The position numbers and the translations under genes are program-made. From the NCBI GenBank assembly GCA_007695345.1, contig REDZ01000080.1, positions 1 through 40,119 on the forward strand: a stretch of 40,119 nucleotides of DNA, read 5' to 3'. This DNA comes from Paracoccaceae bacterium. GTDB taxonomy: Bacteria > Pseudomonadota > Alphaproteobacteria > Rhodobacterales > Rhodobacteraceae. The notes under the pieces were generated by a model. That model saw only the letters and a program-made list of their open reading frames with translations. It was not told the origin of the DNA and made no database searches. This document shows, piece after piece, positions 31,998 through 40,119 of the stretch (position 1 is its first letter; every line of letters starts with the position of its first letter).

Positions 31998-32491
31998 AGC
32001 CCCATCATCCCATGCGCAAAGACAGCGGCCACAGCGACCACCATTGCCGCCATGGCGCCCGCGATGATGTCATCAAGCATCACGCCAAGGGGTGTATGCA
32101 TCCGGTCGGCCAGTCCCACCGGGCCGGGTTTCCAGATGTCAAAGGCGCGAAAGGCCAGAAACGCCACCACCCAGCCGGGCCAGAGCGCGGTAATCGGCAC
32201 GGATTGCAGCATCGCGCCCAGCGACACGGGCCAGAGCGCCAGCCACATGCCCGCAACCTCGTCAATGACAATCTCGGACGGGTCGGGGTCGGACAGGCCT
32301 GCCGTCTCGACCTGCGTGGCCCACCAGCCGATGGCAAAGGCCAGGATGGTCGCGAGCGCCAGAAGCCAGAAGCCACCCAGCACATGCAGCGCCCAGGCCA
32401 CGGGCAGCGCCGCAAGCGTGCCCCATGTGCCCGGCGCCGGGCGTAATAGCCCCGCGCCGAAAAATGTCGCGATGATCCGTGTTGCCCGCAT
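31994..32491 (-). CDS. pgpA: Phosphatidylglycerophosphatase A
   Basis: This 165-residue membrane enzyme removes phosphate from phosphatidylglycerol phosphate to make phosphatidylglycerol. It has several hydrophobic helices and the family motifs LRPAPGTWGTLAALP, EIVIDEVAGMW and FRAFDIWKPGPV...MLDDIIAGAMA. The acidic residues of these motifs bind magnesium. It lies between ispDF (56-bp gap) and pncC (ATGA overlap) on the minus strand. Confidence 0.96.
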   Translation of the reverse strand: MRATRIIATFFGAGLLRPAPGTWGTLAALPVAWALHVLGGFWLLALATILAFAIGWWATQVETAGLSDPDPSEIVIDEVAGMWLALWPVSLGAMLQSVPITALWPGWVVAFLAFRAFDIWKPGPVGLADRMHTPLGVMLDDIIAGAMAAMVVAVAAVFAHGMMGL

Positions 32492-32547
32492 CTGTGCTGC
32501 CTTCCCTGACCTTGAGACATATCGCGGATTATGGCGAATGCCAGCGC

Positions 32548-33714
32548 CTAGACCCGCTGCAGGCAGGCCGTGGCCAGCGCCGCGATCCCTTCACCCCGTC
32601 CGGTAAAGCCCAGCCTTTCGGATGTGGTGGCCTTGACGCTGACCTGATCCGGCGCGCAGCCCATGATCTCGGCCAGTTTCGCCTGCATGTCCGCCGCATG
32701 GGGGCCGATCCTGGGCAGTTCGCAGACAAGCGTCACATCACAATTGCTGATCGCATAGCCATGCTGTTCTGCCAGCGCGACAGCATGGCGCAGAAATATG
32801 TCACTGGCCGCGCCCTTCCATTGCGGGTCCGAGGGCGGGAAATGCCGCCCGATATCGCCCGCCGCAAGCGCCCCATAGATCGCATCGGTCAGCGCATGCA
32901 TCCCGACATCGGCATCCGAATGCCCGACAAGCGTCTGGTCATGCGGCACCAGCACACCGCATAGCCAGCAGCCATCACCGGGGCCGAAGCGGTGGACATC
33001 ATAGCCATTGCCCAGTCTGATCTGCATGTGGCGTTCTCCTGCGCGGCCAAGCATCTGCTCTGCACGCGCGAAATCTTCCGGGTAGGTGAGTTTCAGATTG
33101 TCCTCGCTGCCCGGTGTGATGGCAACCCCGATGCCCGCGGCGCGCGCAATCTCGACATCATCGGCGGCTTCACCGGCGTGCGCACGATGGGCGGCAAGGA
33201 TGGTGGCATAGTCAAACCCCTGCGGCGTCTGGGCGCGGAACAGCCCGTCGCGCGGCTGCGTGCCCGCGACCTGACCCCCGGCCCCGCGCCACAGCGCATC
33301 CGTCACGGGCAGGGCAGGGGCGGCGGCATCGTGTGTGGCCAGCGCCGCGATCACGCCCGCGATCACCGATCCGGGCACCAGTGGGCGGGCACCATCATGG
33401 ATCAGGACCAGACGCGGTGCGTCACCTTCCAGAGCATCCAGCGCGGCGCGCACCGATGCCGTCCGGCTGGCCCCGCCATCCACCAGCGTGACACCGCGCA
33501 GATCTAGCGCCTGCGCCTGCGCGCGATCATCCGGGTGCAGGACCAGCACCAGGCGGTGCAGACCGGCGGTGCGAAACGCCGCCAGCGTATGGGCGAGGAC
33601 CGGGCGATCGCACAGCATGCGCCACTGCTTGGGCACACCCGCACCCGCGCGCGTGCCGCGCCCGGCGGCGACGATAATGGCAGCAATGTCGCGCGGGGCG
33701 GTTTCAGTTGACAT
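32548..33714 (-). CDS. ispDF: Bifunctional IspD/IspF isoprenoid enzyme
   Basis: This 388-residue fusion catalyses two steps of the MEP pathway. The N-terminal IspD cytidylyltransferase domain shows [30 protein letters not shown] and AQTPQGFDY. The C-terminal IspF MEcPP-synthase domain starts near residue 230 with [12 protein letters not shown] and contains [15 protein letters not shown] and [16 protein letters not shown]. The fusion is common in alphaproteobacteria. The intermediate step enzyme IspE is not encoded nearby. The ATG at 33714 is chosen because the conserved IspD start follows directly. Confidence 0.97.
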   Translation of the reverse strand: MSTETAPRDIAAIIVAAGRGTRAGAGVPKQWRMLCDRPVLAHTLAAFRTAGLHRLVLVLHPDDRAQAQALDLRGVTLVDGGASRTASVRAALDALEGDAPRLVLIHDGARPLVPGSVIAGVIAALATHDAAAPALPVTDALWRGAGGQVAGTQPRDGLFRAQTPQGFDYATILAAHRAHAGEAADDVEIARAAGIGVAITPGSEDNLKLTYPEDFARAEQMLGRAGERHMQIRLGNGYDVHRFGPGDGCWLCGVLVPHDQTLVGHSDADVGMHALTDAIYGALAAGDIGRHFPPSDPQWKGAASDIFLRHAVALAEQHGYAISNCDVTLVCELPRIGPHAADMQAKLAEIMGCAPDQVSVKATTSERLGFTGRGEGIAALATACLQRV

Positions 33715-33882
33715 GGCAGTGCTCCTAGCCGAAGCAGGCGCTGCTGACAATCCGCGCGTTTTGCCGCCATTATTGCTCAAAAAATAGGCGTTTGATGAAA
33801 TTCGCGTCAGTAACCGCGGCCAAGCCTTTGCCAGCGTCGCGCCCAAGTTGTACACCATCCCAGAGGTTTTCAGGATATTCCC

Positions 33883-34908
33883 ATGCACCGGACAGACATA
33901 GCTGCAGGGTTCTGCTTGCATGGCGCGGCGCGGTCGGTTGACGTCGCGCCGCCGGTTCTGCTGGCCCCGCTCGCGGGCATCACCGATCTGCCCTTTCGCC
34001 GTGTCGTGGCCGGGTTCGGGGCGGGGCTGGTCGTGTCGGAAATGGTGGCGAGTCAGGAAATGGTGCAGGCCAAACCCTCGGTCCGGGCGCGCGCGCGCGC
34101 TGAACTTGGGCTGGGTGAGGCGCGCACGGCCGTGCAGCTTGCCGGCCGCGAGGCGCATTGGATGGCCGAAGCCGCCCGCATGGCCGAAGCAGGTGGCGCG
34201 CAGGTCATCGACATCAATATGGGCTGCCCTGCGAAAAAGGTGGTGGGCGGCATGTCAGGGTCGGCCCTGATGCGCGAGCCCGACCACGCGCTGCGCCTGA
34301 TCGAGGCGGTGGTGGGCGCCGTGGGCGTGCCCGTCACGCTCAAGACCCGGCTGGGCTGGGATGATGATTGCCTGAACGCCCCGGATCTCGCGGCGCGGGC
34401 TGCGGATGCAGGCGTGCAGATGGTCACGATCCACGGGCGCACGCGCTGCCAGTTCTACAAGGGCCGCGCGGATTGGGCGGCGATTGGCCGGGTTGTGCGG
34501 GCCTGCAAGGTGCCCGTCATCGCAAATGGCGATATTATCGACGCGGAGGGTGCGGCCCAGGCGCTTGCGCAATCGGGCGCTGCGGGCGTGATGGTGGGGC
34601 GCGGCGCGCAGGGGCGACCCTGGCGGCTGGCGCAGATCGCGGCACGGCTGTTCGACGCGCCCGCGCCACAGATGCCGCAGGGCGCGGCCCTGGTCGCGCT
34701 GGTCGCCGCGCATTACGAGGCCATGCTGTCCTTCTACGGGCGCGATCTGGGCGTGCGGGTCGCGCGCAAGCATCTGGGCTGGTATCTGGACGAAGCGGGC
34801 GGCGCGACTGCCCTGCGCCGCGAGATCCTGACCGCGACTGACCCTGCCATTGTCCTGCGTCTGTTGCCTGATGCGCTGACCCCCGACCGTCTGGAGTGCG
34901 CGGCATGA
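33883..34908 (+). CDS. dusB: tRNA-dihydrouridine synthase, NifR3/DusB family
   Basis: This 341-residue flavoenzyme reduces uridines in tRNA. It has [20 protein letters not shown] (FMN-binding start), [19 protein letters not shown] with the catalytic cysteine, and [18 protein letters not shown]. In Rhodobacter capsulatus the same gene, nifR3, is the first gene of the nitrogen-regulation operon, as here. It overlaps ntrB by ATGA. The promoter should lie in the 168-bp gap upstream; I could not pick it out with confidence. Confidence 0.96.
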   Translation: MHRTDIAAGFCLHGAARSVDVAPPVLLAPLAGITDLPFRRVVAGFGAGLVVSEMVASQEMVQAKPSVRARARAELGLGEARTAVQLAGREAHWMAEAARMAEAGGAQVIDINMGCPAKKVVGGMSGSALMREPDHALRLIEAVVGAVGVPVTLKTRLGWDDDCLNAPDLAARAADAGVQMVTIHGRTRCQFYKGRADWAAIGRVVRACKVPVIANGDIIDAEGAAQALAQSGAAGVMVGRGAQGRPWRLAQIAARLFDAPAPQMPQGAALVALVAAHYEAMLSFYGRDLGVRVARKHLGWYLDEAGGATALRREILTATDPAIVLRLLPDALTPDRLECAA

Positions 34909-35999
34909 TCCCGCCCGCCACAGGCACGATCTGGGCGGCGCTGCCGGTCCCGGCGCTTCTGGTGGGTCACAAGGACGGGGTCGAGCTGATCGCCGATTGC
35001 AACCCGGCCTCCGAGCAGTTCCTTGGCGTATCGCGCCGGTCGGTGCAGTCCCGTCCGATGGATGATGTTGTCTGGATCGACGCACCCATTGGCAATGCCA
35101 TCGCGCGCTGCCGCACCAACCGCGCGCCCGTCTTCATCAATGATGTGCATGTCTCTGTCGGGGACCGTGCCTCGACGCTGTGTTCGGTGCAACTGGCGCT
35201 TCTGGGCGACCGGCGCGATCTGGTGCTGATGCTGCTGACCCCGCGTGACATCGCGGGCAAGCTGGGCAAGGCCGATGGCATCCGCCAGTCCGCACGCTCT
35301 GCCATCGGCATGTCGCAGATGCTGGCGCATGAAATCAAGAACCCGCTGGCCGGGATCACGGGGGCGGCGCAGCTTCTGTCCATGGGGCTGACGGGCGATG
35401 ACCGGGCGCTGACCGATCTGATCGTGGCCGAGACGCAGCGCGTGGTCAAACTGCTGGACCAGGTCGAACAATTCGGCAATCAGCGCCCGCCAGAACGGCG
35501 CGCGGTCAATATTCATGATGTGCTGGAACGCGCCCGCCGCTCGGCCGAGATCGGCTTTGCCGCGCATATGCAGATTCGCGATGCCTATGACCCGTCCCTG
35601 CCGCCGGTCTGGGCCGATCCGGACCAGTTGCAGCAGGTGTTTCTGAACCTGCTGAAGAATGCTGCGCAGGCACAGTTGATGGGCGGGCGCATCTCCATCC
35701 GCACCTTCTTTGAACAATCGCTGCGCCTGCGCGGGGCCTCGGGGCAGGATGTGGCGCTGCCCATCCATGTCGAGATCATTGATGACGGCCCCGGCCTGCC
35801 CAGGGAAATCGCCGATGAGATCTTCGACCCCTTTGTGTCGGGGCGCGAGAACGGCACAGGGCTGGGGCTGGCGCTGGTGTCCAAGATCGTGGGCGCGCAT
35901 GACGGCTGGATTACGGTCGACAGCAAGCCGGGCCGCACCGTGTTTCGCATATCGCTGCCGCGTGTCCCGCGCGAGGCTGAGAAAGAGGAGAAGTCCTGA
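34905..35999 (+). CDS. ntrB: Nitrogen-regulation sensor kinase/phosphatase NtrB
   Basis: This 364-residue cytosolic histidine kinase controls NtrC phosphorylation according to nitrogen status, with PII protein as input. It has an N-terminal PAS-like domain, the phospho-acceptor His142 in [20 protein letters not shown], and the ATP-binding motifs [30 protein letters not shown] and [13 protein letters not shown]. The ATG at 34905 overlaps the dusB stop and is preferred to the GTG three codons upstream. Its last base pairs overlap the ntrC start. Confidence 0.96.
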   Translation: MIPPATGTIWAALPVPALLVGHKDGVELIADCNPASEQFLGVSRRSVQSRPMDDVVWIDAPIGNAIARCRTNRAPVFINDVHVSVGDRASTLCSVQLALLGDRRDLVLMLLTPRDIAGKLGKADGIRQSARSAIGMSQMLAHEIKNPLAGITGAAQLLSMGLTGDDRALTDLIVAETQRVVKLLDQVEQFGNQRPPERRAVNIHDVLERARRSAEIGFAAHMQIRDAYDPSLPPVWADPDQLQQVFLNLLKNAAQAQLMGGRISIRTFFEQSLRLRGASGQDVALPIHVEIIDDGPGLPREIADEIFDPFVSGRENGTGLGLALVSKIVGAHDGWITVDSKPGRTVFRISLPRVPREAEKEEKS

Positions 36000-37390
36000 T
36001 GGACGGTACTGTTCTGGTTGCAGATGACGATCGCACGATCCGCACGGTTCTGACGCAGGCGCTGACACGCGCGGGGTGCAAGGTGCATGCGACCTCCAGC
36101 CTGACGACGCTGATGCGCTGGGTCGAGGAAGGGCGCGGTGATCTGGTTATCACCGATGTCATGATGCCCGATGGCAACGGGATCGAGATGATCCCCAAGA
36201 TCAGCCTGGAACGCCCCGACCTGCCGGTGATCGTGATTTCGGCGCAGAACACCATCATGACAGCGATTCAGGCCAATGAGGTCGAAGCGCATGACTATCT
36301 GCCCAAACCCTTCGATCTGCCCGACCTGCTGAAACGCGCGGGCAGCGCGATGAAGAACCGCCGCCTTGTCGCGGCCAGCGAGGCGCCCGCGCGCCCCACG
36401 CCCGCCCCGCGCGGCGATGTGCTGAGCATGGATTCGATCCCGCTGGTGGGCCGCACCCCGGTCATGCAGGATCTGTATCGGCTGATCGCGCGGGTCATCA
36501 ACGCGTCGATGCCCGTGCTGATCCTGGGCGAATCCGGCACCGGGAAATCCCTGATCGCGCGCACGTTGCATGACCTTTCGGACCGCCGGGTGCAGCCCTT
36601 CGTCACGGCATCGGCCGAGGATCTGCATTCCACCGACGGGGTGCAGGCGCTGTTGTCGCGGGTGCGGGGCGGCACGCTGCTGCTCGACGAGTTGACCGCC
36701 TATGACACTGAAGCGCAGCTTCGCGCCGCGCGGCTGCTTGATGCGCTGCCCGAGGATGCGCCGCGCGTCATGGCGACCGCGCAGGGCAATCTGACCCGCG
36801 CGCTGGGCGATGGCGCGCTGCGCGAGGATCTGTATTACCGGCTGGGGGGCGTGGTGCTGAACGTGCCGGCCCTGCGCGAACGGGTCGATGATCTGGAACC
36901 GCTGGCCGAGCATTTTCTGGCGCAGGCGGCGGATGAGGGCGCGAGCCTGCGCAAGCTGTCCCCCGAGGCGCTGGATGTCATCCGCAGCTATTCCTGGCCA
37001 GGCAATGTGCGGCAGTTGCAGAACACCCTGCGCCGCGCCAGCCTGACCAGCGCCGACCCGCTGATTTCGCGCGCCGAAATCGAATGCTCGCTGCAAAGCC
37101 AGCCCAGCAACGTCAATATGGGTGAGCGTTTCATGGACGAGACGCTGTCGGAATCCATCGCGCGGCATCTGCGGCGCTATTTCGACCTGCACGGGCAGGA
37201 CCTGCCGCCACCGGGGCTGTATGGCCGTATCCTGCGCGAGATGGAGGCGCCGCTGATCGAGATTGCGCTGGATGCCACAGGCGGCAATCAGGCGCGCTGC
37301 GCCGATCTGCTGGGGATCAACCGCAACACGCTGCGCAAGAAGATCACCGAACTGGACATCCCGGTATCGCGCCGCCGCAAGCTGGCCTGA
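35999..37390 (+). CDS. ntrC: Nitrogen-regulation response regulator NtrC lacking the GAFTGA loop
   Basis: This 463-residue regulator has a receiver domain (phospho-acceptor Asp53 in ITDVMMPD), an AAA+ domain with Walker A GESGTGKS (177-184) and Walker B GGTLLLDE (224-231), and a Fis-type helix-turn-helix ([19 protein letters not shown]). The usual ESELFGHEKGAFTGA segment is missing: residues 201-223 read straight through, and the Walker A-B interval is about 15 residues shorter than in E. coli. This deletion is known in R. capsulatus NtrC, which activates sigma-70 rather than sigma-54 promoters. The same is inferred here. Confidence 0.96.
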   Translation: MDGTVLVADDDRTIRTVLTQALTRAGCKVHATSSLTTLMRWVEEGRGDLVITDVMMPDGNGIEMIPKISLERPDLPVIVISAQNTIMTAIQANEVEAHDYLPKPFDLPDLLKRAGSAMKNRRLVAASEAPARPTPAPRGDVLSMDSIPLVGRTPVMQDLYRLIARVINASMPVLILGESGTGKSLIARTLHDLSDRRVQPFVTASAEDLHSTDGVQALLSRVRGGTLLLDELTAYDTEAQLRAARLLDALPEDAPRVMATAQGNLTRALGDGALREDLYYRLGGVVLNVPALRERVDDLEPLAEHFLAQAADEGASLRKLSPEALDVIRSYSWPGNVRQLQNTLRRASLTSADPLISRAEIECSLQSQPSNVNMGERFMDETLSESIARHLRRYFDLHGQDLPPPGLYGRILREMEAPLIEIALDATGGNQARCADLLGINRNTLRKKITELDIPVSRRRKLA

Positions 37391-37466
37391 GCGCGTTCAT
37401 CCCGCCCAGTTCGTTTTGATGTAGAAATACCACATCGGCTGTGGCAATCTCGCGTCACGGGGGGCA

Positions 37467-39815
37467 ATGGGCCGTTCCGGCACATCCTGGCCAAAACAGG
37501 GCGAAATGCGCGATGAGGGGTTTTTGACAGGGGCATCGCTCAGAAGGGCAGCGATCTGGGAACGGGTGTGGGGTCTGGCCCGCACCGGAGCCGTGGATCG
37601 GCGCGTGTCAAACCGCATGGCCGTTGCGCTGGTGATGCTGGGTCCGGTGTTGGTGGCGCTGACGCTGCTGGCGCTGGGGCCGCTGGACCAGTTGTTCGAC
37701 TCGCGCGGGTTGCTGCTGATCCTGCTGGCCGATCTGGTCTATCTGCTGCTGATCGCGGGGCTGGTGGCCATGCGCATCGCGCGGCTGATCGCGGCGCGAC
37801 GATCGGATTCGGCCGGGGCCAAGCTGCATCTGCGGTTGTCCGCGCTCTTTGCCACGATTGCGCTGGTGCCCACTGTCACAGTCGCGATCTTTGCCACCGT
37901 GACGCTGAATGTCGGGCTGGAAGGGTGGTTTTCGGACCGTGTGCAGCGCGTGCTGGGCAATTCGCTGGCTGCTGCCGAAGCCTATGAATTCGAGCAGGAG
38001 CGCGATCTGCGCACGGATACGGACCAGCTTGCCTCTTACCTGGAAACATTGCGCCGCGTCTTTCCCATGATCGAGGAGGGCGAGCTGCGCAGCCTGCTGT
38101 CCGAGGCGCAGGGCCAGGTGCAGCGCGGCCTGCGCGTGGCGTTCATCATCGATGGCGAGGGCGATATCCGCGCGCGGGGCGAACGGTCCTACCGGTTCAA
38201 TTTCACGCCCCCCATGCCCGAGGAAATGGCGCAGGCGCGCGACGGGCAGGTCATCATCAAGGACTGGCAGAACAACGAATTCCGCGCCATCCAGATGCTG
38301 GACAATTATTTCGACCGCTATCTGTATGTCGCGCGCGAGGTTGATGGCGAATTGCTCAGCCTGCTTGATGAAACGCGCGAGACAGTGCGCTTTTACCAGC
38401 AGCTTGAGCGCGAGCGCGGGCAGTTGCTGTTCCAGTTCGGCGCGCTTTACCTGGGCTTTGCGCTGATCCTGATCATGGGGTCGGTCTGGCTGGGGCTGAG
38501 TTTTGCCGAACGGCTGGCGCGGCCTGTGGGGCGTCTGGCCGATGCGGCGCAGCGGGTCGGCACGGGCGATCTGGATGTGCGGGTCACGGTTGCGCGCGAT
38601 GATGACGAAATCGCGCTTCTGGGGCGGGTGTTCAACCAGATGACGCGGCAATTGCGCGGCCAGCGCGATGTTCTGCTGGAAAACACCCGCCAGATCGAGG
38701 CGCGGCGCCGCCTGTTCGATTCGGTGCTGGGGTCGGTCACCGCCGGGGTGATCGGGCTGGACGGGCAGGGGCGGCTGGAATTCATCAACCGGGCTGCGGA
38801 AAACATGGTGGCGGTGGACGGGGCCGCTCTGCTGGGCGAGCCGCTGGCAGATATCGTGCCGGAATTTGCCCCGCTGCTGGACCGTCTGCGCGCCAGCCCC
38901 GGACAGGCCCGCGTGCAGGAAGAACTCAAGCTCGTGCGCGGCGGTCGGCTGGAGACATTGCTGGTGCGTGTAGCCGCGCGCAGGCAGGTCGATGGCCAGC
39001 TTGAAGGCTATGTCGTGGCCTTTGATGATGTCAGCGAACTGGTCTCGGCGCAGCGCATGGCGGCCTGGGGGGATGTCGCGCGCCGGATCGCGCATGAAAT
39101 CAAGAACCCGCTGACCCCGATCCAGTTGTCATCGGAGCGGATCGACCGCAAATTCGCACGCAAGCTGGGCGCGGAGGATGCTGAAAGCCTGTCGCAACTG
39201 ACCTCGGTGATCGTGCGCCAGACCAATGATCTGCGCCGCATCGTGGATGAATTCTCGCGCTTTGCCCGGATGCCCGAACCCGACCGCCGCCCGCATGATC
39301 TGGTCGCGATCCTGCGCGACTGCGCGTTGCTGCAGGAAAGCGGGCAGCCCGACGTGCGTTTCGACATCACACTGCCGGACGCGCCGGTCGTGGTCGAGGT
39401 GGATGAAACCATGATGGCGCAGGCCTTTACCAACCTGATCAAGAACGCGGGCGAGGCCATCGAGAGCAAGCGCGCCGAGGGTGTGGCCGACAATTTCGTG
39501 CCTGAAATCCGCGTCACGTTCGAGGCGGGCGAGTCCGATCTGGGCATCACGATTGCCGACAATGGAATCGGCCTGCCCGCAGACCGCGCCCGGCTATTCG
39601 AGCCTTATGTGACCACGCGTGAGGACGGCACCGGGCTGGGCCTGTCCATCGTGCGCAAGATCATCGAGGAACATGGCGGTACCCTTCGGCTGGACGATGC
39701 GCCGGTCTTTGACGGGTGCGATCATTCCGGCGCAATGGCGGTTATCCATTTGCCACGGCTTGCGCCCGAGGCAGCAGCACAGACAGAAGCGGAATTGGCG
39801 GAGCAGCACAGATGA
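37467..39815 (+). CDS. ntrY: Nitrogen-regulation membrane sensor kinase NtrY
   Basis: This 782-residue membrane kinase pairs with NtrX. It has an N-terminal set of transmembrane helices (AVALVMLGPVLVALTLLALG, LLILLADLVYLLLIAGLVAM, and a third near residue 115). An extracytoplasmic domain, a further helix and HAMP (RLARPVGRLADAAQRVGTGD) follow, then a PAS domain. The kinase core shows [41 protein letters not shown] and GTGLGLSIVRKI. Two starts are possible, at 37467 or 37506; the first is used. It follows ntrC by 76 bp and overlaps ntrX by ATGA. Confidence 0.96.
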   Translation: MGRSGTSWPKQGEMRDEGFLTGASLRRAAIWERVWGLARTGAVDRRVSNRMAVALVMLGPVLVALTLLALGPLDQLFDSRGLLLILLADLVYLLLIAGLVAMRIARLIAARRSDSAGAKLHLRLSALFATIALVPTVTVAIFATVTLNVGLEGWFSDRVQRVLGNSLAAAEAYEFEQERDLRTDTDQLASYLETLRRVFPMIEEGELRSLLSEAQGQVQRGLRVAFIIDGEGDIRARGERSYRFNFTPPMPEEMAQARDGQVIIKDWQNNEFRAIQMLDNYFDRYLYVAREVDGELLSLLDETRETVRFYQQLERERGQLLFQFGALYLGFALILIMGSVWLGLSFAERLARPVGRLADAAQRVGTGDLDVRVTVARDDDEIALLGRVFNQMTRQLRGQRDVLLENTRQIEARRRLFDSVLGSVTAGVIGLDGQGRLEFINRAAENMVAVDGAALLGEPLADIVPEFAPLLDRLRASPGQARVQEELKLVRGGRLETLLVRVAARRQVDGQLEGYVVAFDDVSELVSAQRMAAWGDVARRIAHEIKNPLTPIQLSSERIDRKFARKLGAEDAESLSQLTSVIVRQTNDLRRIVDEFSRFARMPEPDRRPHDLVAILRDCALLQESGQPDVRFDITLPDAPVVVEVDETMMAQAFTNLIKNAGEAIESKRAEGVADNFVPEIRVTFEAGESDLGITIADNGIGLPADRARLFEPYVTTREDGTGLGLSIVRKIIEEHGGTLRLDDAPVFDGCDHSGAMAVIHLPRLAPEAAAQTEAELAEQHR

Positions 39816-40119
39816 GCGATATTCTTATTGTTGATGACGAGCGTGATATCCGCGCCCTGATAGCCGATATCCTGCAGGATGAGGGCTATACCACCCGCCT
39901 TGCCGCCAATTCGGATGAGGCGATGGCAGAGGTCAATGCCAACCCGCCCGCCATGCTGATCCTGGATATCTGGCTGAAGGACAGCAAGATGGACGGGATC
40001 GACATTCTGATGACGGTCAAGCGCTCGAACCCGGATATTCCCATCGTCATCATTTCGGGCCATGGCAATGTCGAGATCGCGGTCGCGGCGATCAAGCAGG
40101 GGGCCTATGATTTCATCGA
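39812..40119 (+). CDS. ntrX: Response regulator NtrX (3' end cut off)
   Basis: The first 102 codons are present and run off the window. They form a complete receiver-domain start: ILIVDDERDIRALIADIL, the phospho-acceptor in AMLILDIWLKDS, and IPIVIISGHGNVEIAVAAIKQGAYDFI. The expected AAA+ and DNA-binding domains lie outside. It is translationally coupled to ntrY by an ATGA overlap. Confidence 0.95.
   Translation, partial: MSDILIVDDERDIRALIADILQDEGYTTRLAANSDEAMAEVNANPPAMLILDIWLKDSKMDGIDILMTVKRSNPDIPIVIISGHGNVEIAVAAIKQGAYDFI

Noticed and set aside
1-40119. CRISPR array, prophage, insertion sequence or integrative element
   Set aside because: No regularly spaced repeats, transposase, integrase or phage structural genes were seen. 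The single tRNA gene has no integrase or obvious attachment repeat beside it.

Overview
The window looks like the chromosome of an alphaproteobacterium of the order Rhodobacterales (roseobacter/Rhodobacter type). The evidence is GC-rich coding sequence throughout, a nifR3(dusB)-ntrB-ntrC-ntrY-ntrX operon, a fused ispDF gene, a GapR/DUF2312 gene, a DUF1127 micro-ORF, TRAP transport genes, and a cluster of GC-rich hairpins of the kind common between genes in this family. Genes are densely packed and often overlap by ATGA. I see no prophage, insertion sequence, integrase or CRISPR array. The genus cannot be decided from the sequence alone.

Region 1 (1-8677) is metabolic. It opens with the end of a TRAP transporter operon (large permease, then binding protein, then a terminator). 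A LacI-type regulator follows, convergent with an aldose-1-epimerase gene that lies downstream of a GntR/UTRA regulator. Facing the GntR gene is comC-suyA-suyB-suyZ: a sulfolactate-type dehydrogenase, the two subunits of a UxaA-family sulfo-lyase, and a YeiH-family anion exporter. This set fits degradation of 3-sulfolactate to pyruvate plus sulfite. A perfect 14-bp palindrome overlaps the likely -10 box of comC and is the obvious GntR operator.

Region 2 (8684-13412, all minus strand) is a five-gene cluster: Lrp/AsnC regulator, a DmdA/GcvT-like tetrahydrofolate methyltransferase, an OsmC-family protein, an ECHDC3-like crotonase that lacks both usual catalytic glutamates, and an acyl-CoA synthetase. 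It resembles DMSP-demethylation genes but does not match them, and its substrate is unknown.

Region 3 (13413-23993) is mostly cell-envelope and housekeeping: a DUF1127 protein, coaD, a CBS-pair protein, a KpsE/KpsT-like capsule export pair without a permease, a MepK-like endopeptidase divergent from an LdtD-like L,D-transpeptidase, a NodF/NodE-like ACP-ketosynthase pair, an HpaR-like MarR regulator with overlapping dyads in its promoter, gapR, a degenerate sulfotransferase-like protein and tRNA-Thr(UGU).

Region 4 (24082-33714) carries murD-rarD, a membrane-anchored AIG2-like cyclotransferase next to an amidoligase, gltX, an AsmA-family protein, and the cinA/pgpA/ispDF operon.

Region 5 (33883-end) is the nitrogen-regulation operon dusB-ntrB-ntrC-ntrY-ntrX, cut off in ntrX. 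Its NtrC lacks the GAFTGA loop needed to contact sigma-54, as in Rhodobacter capsulatus.
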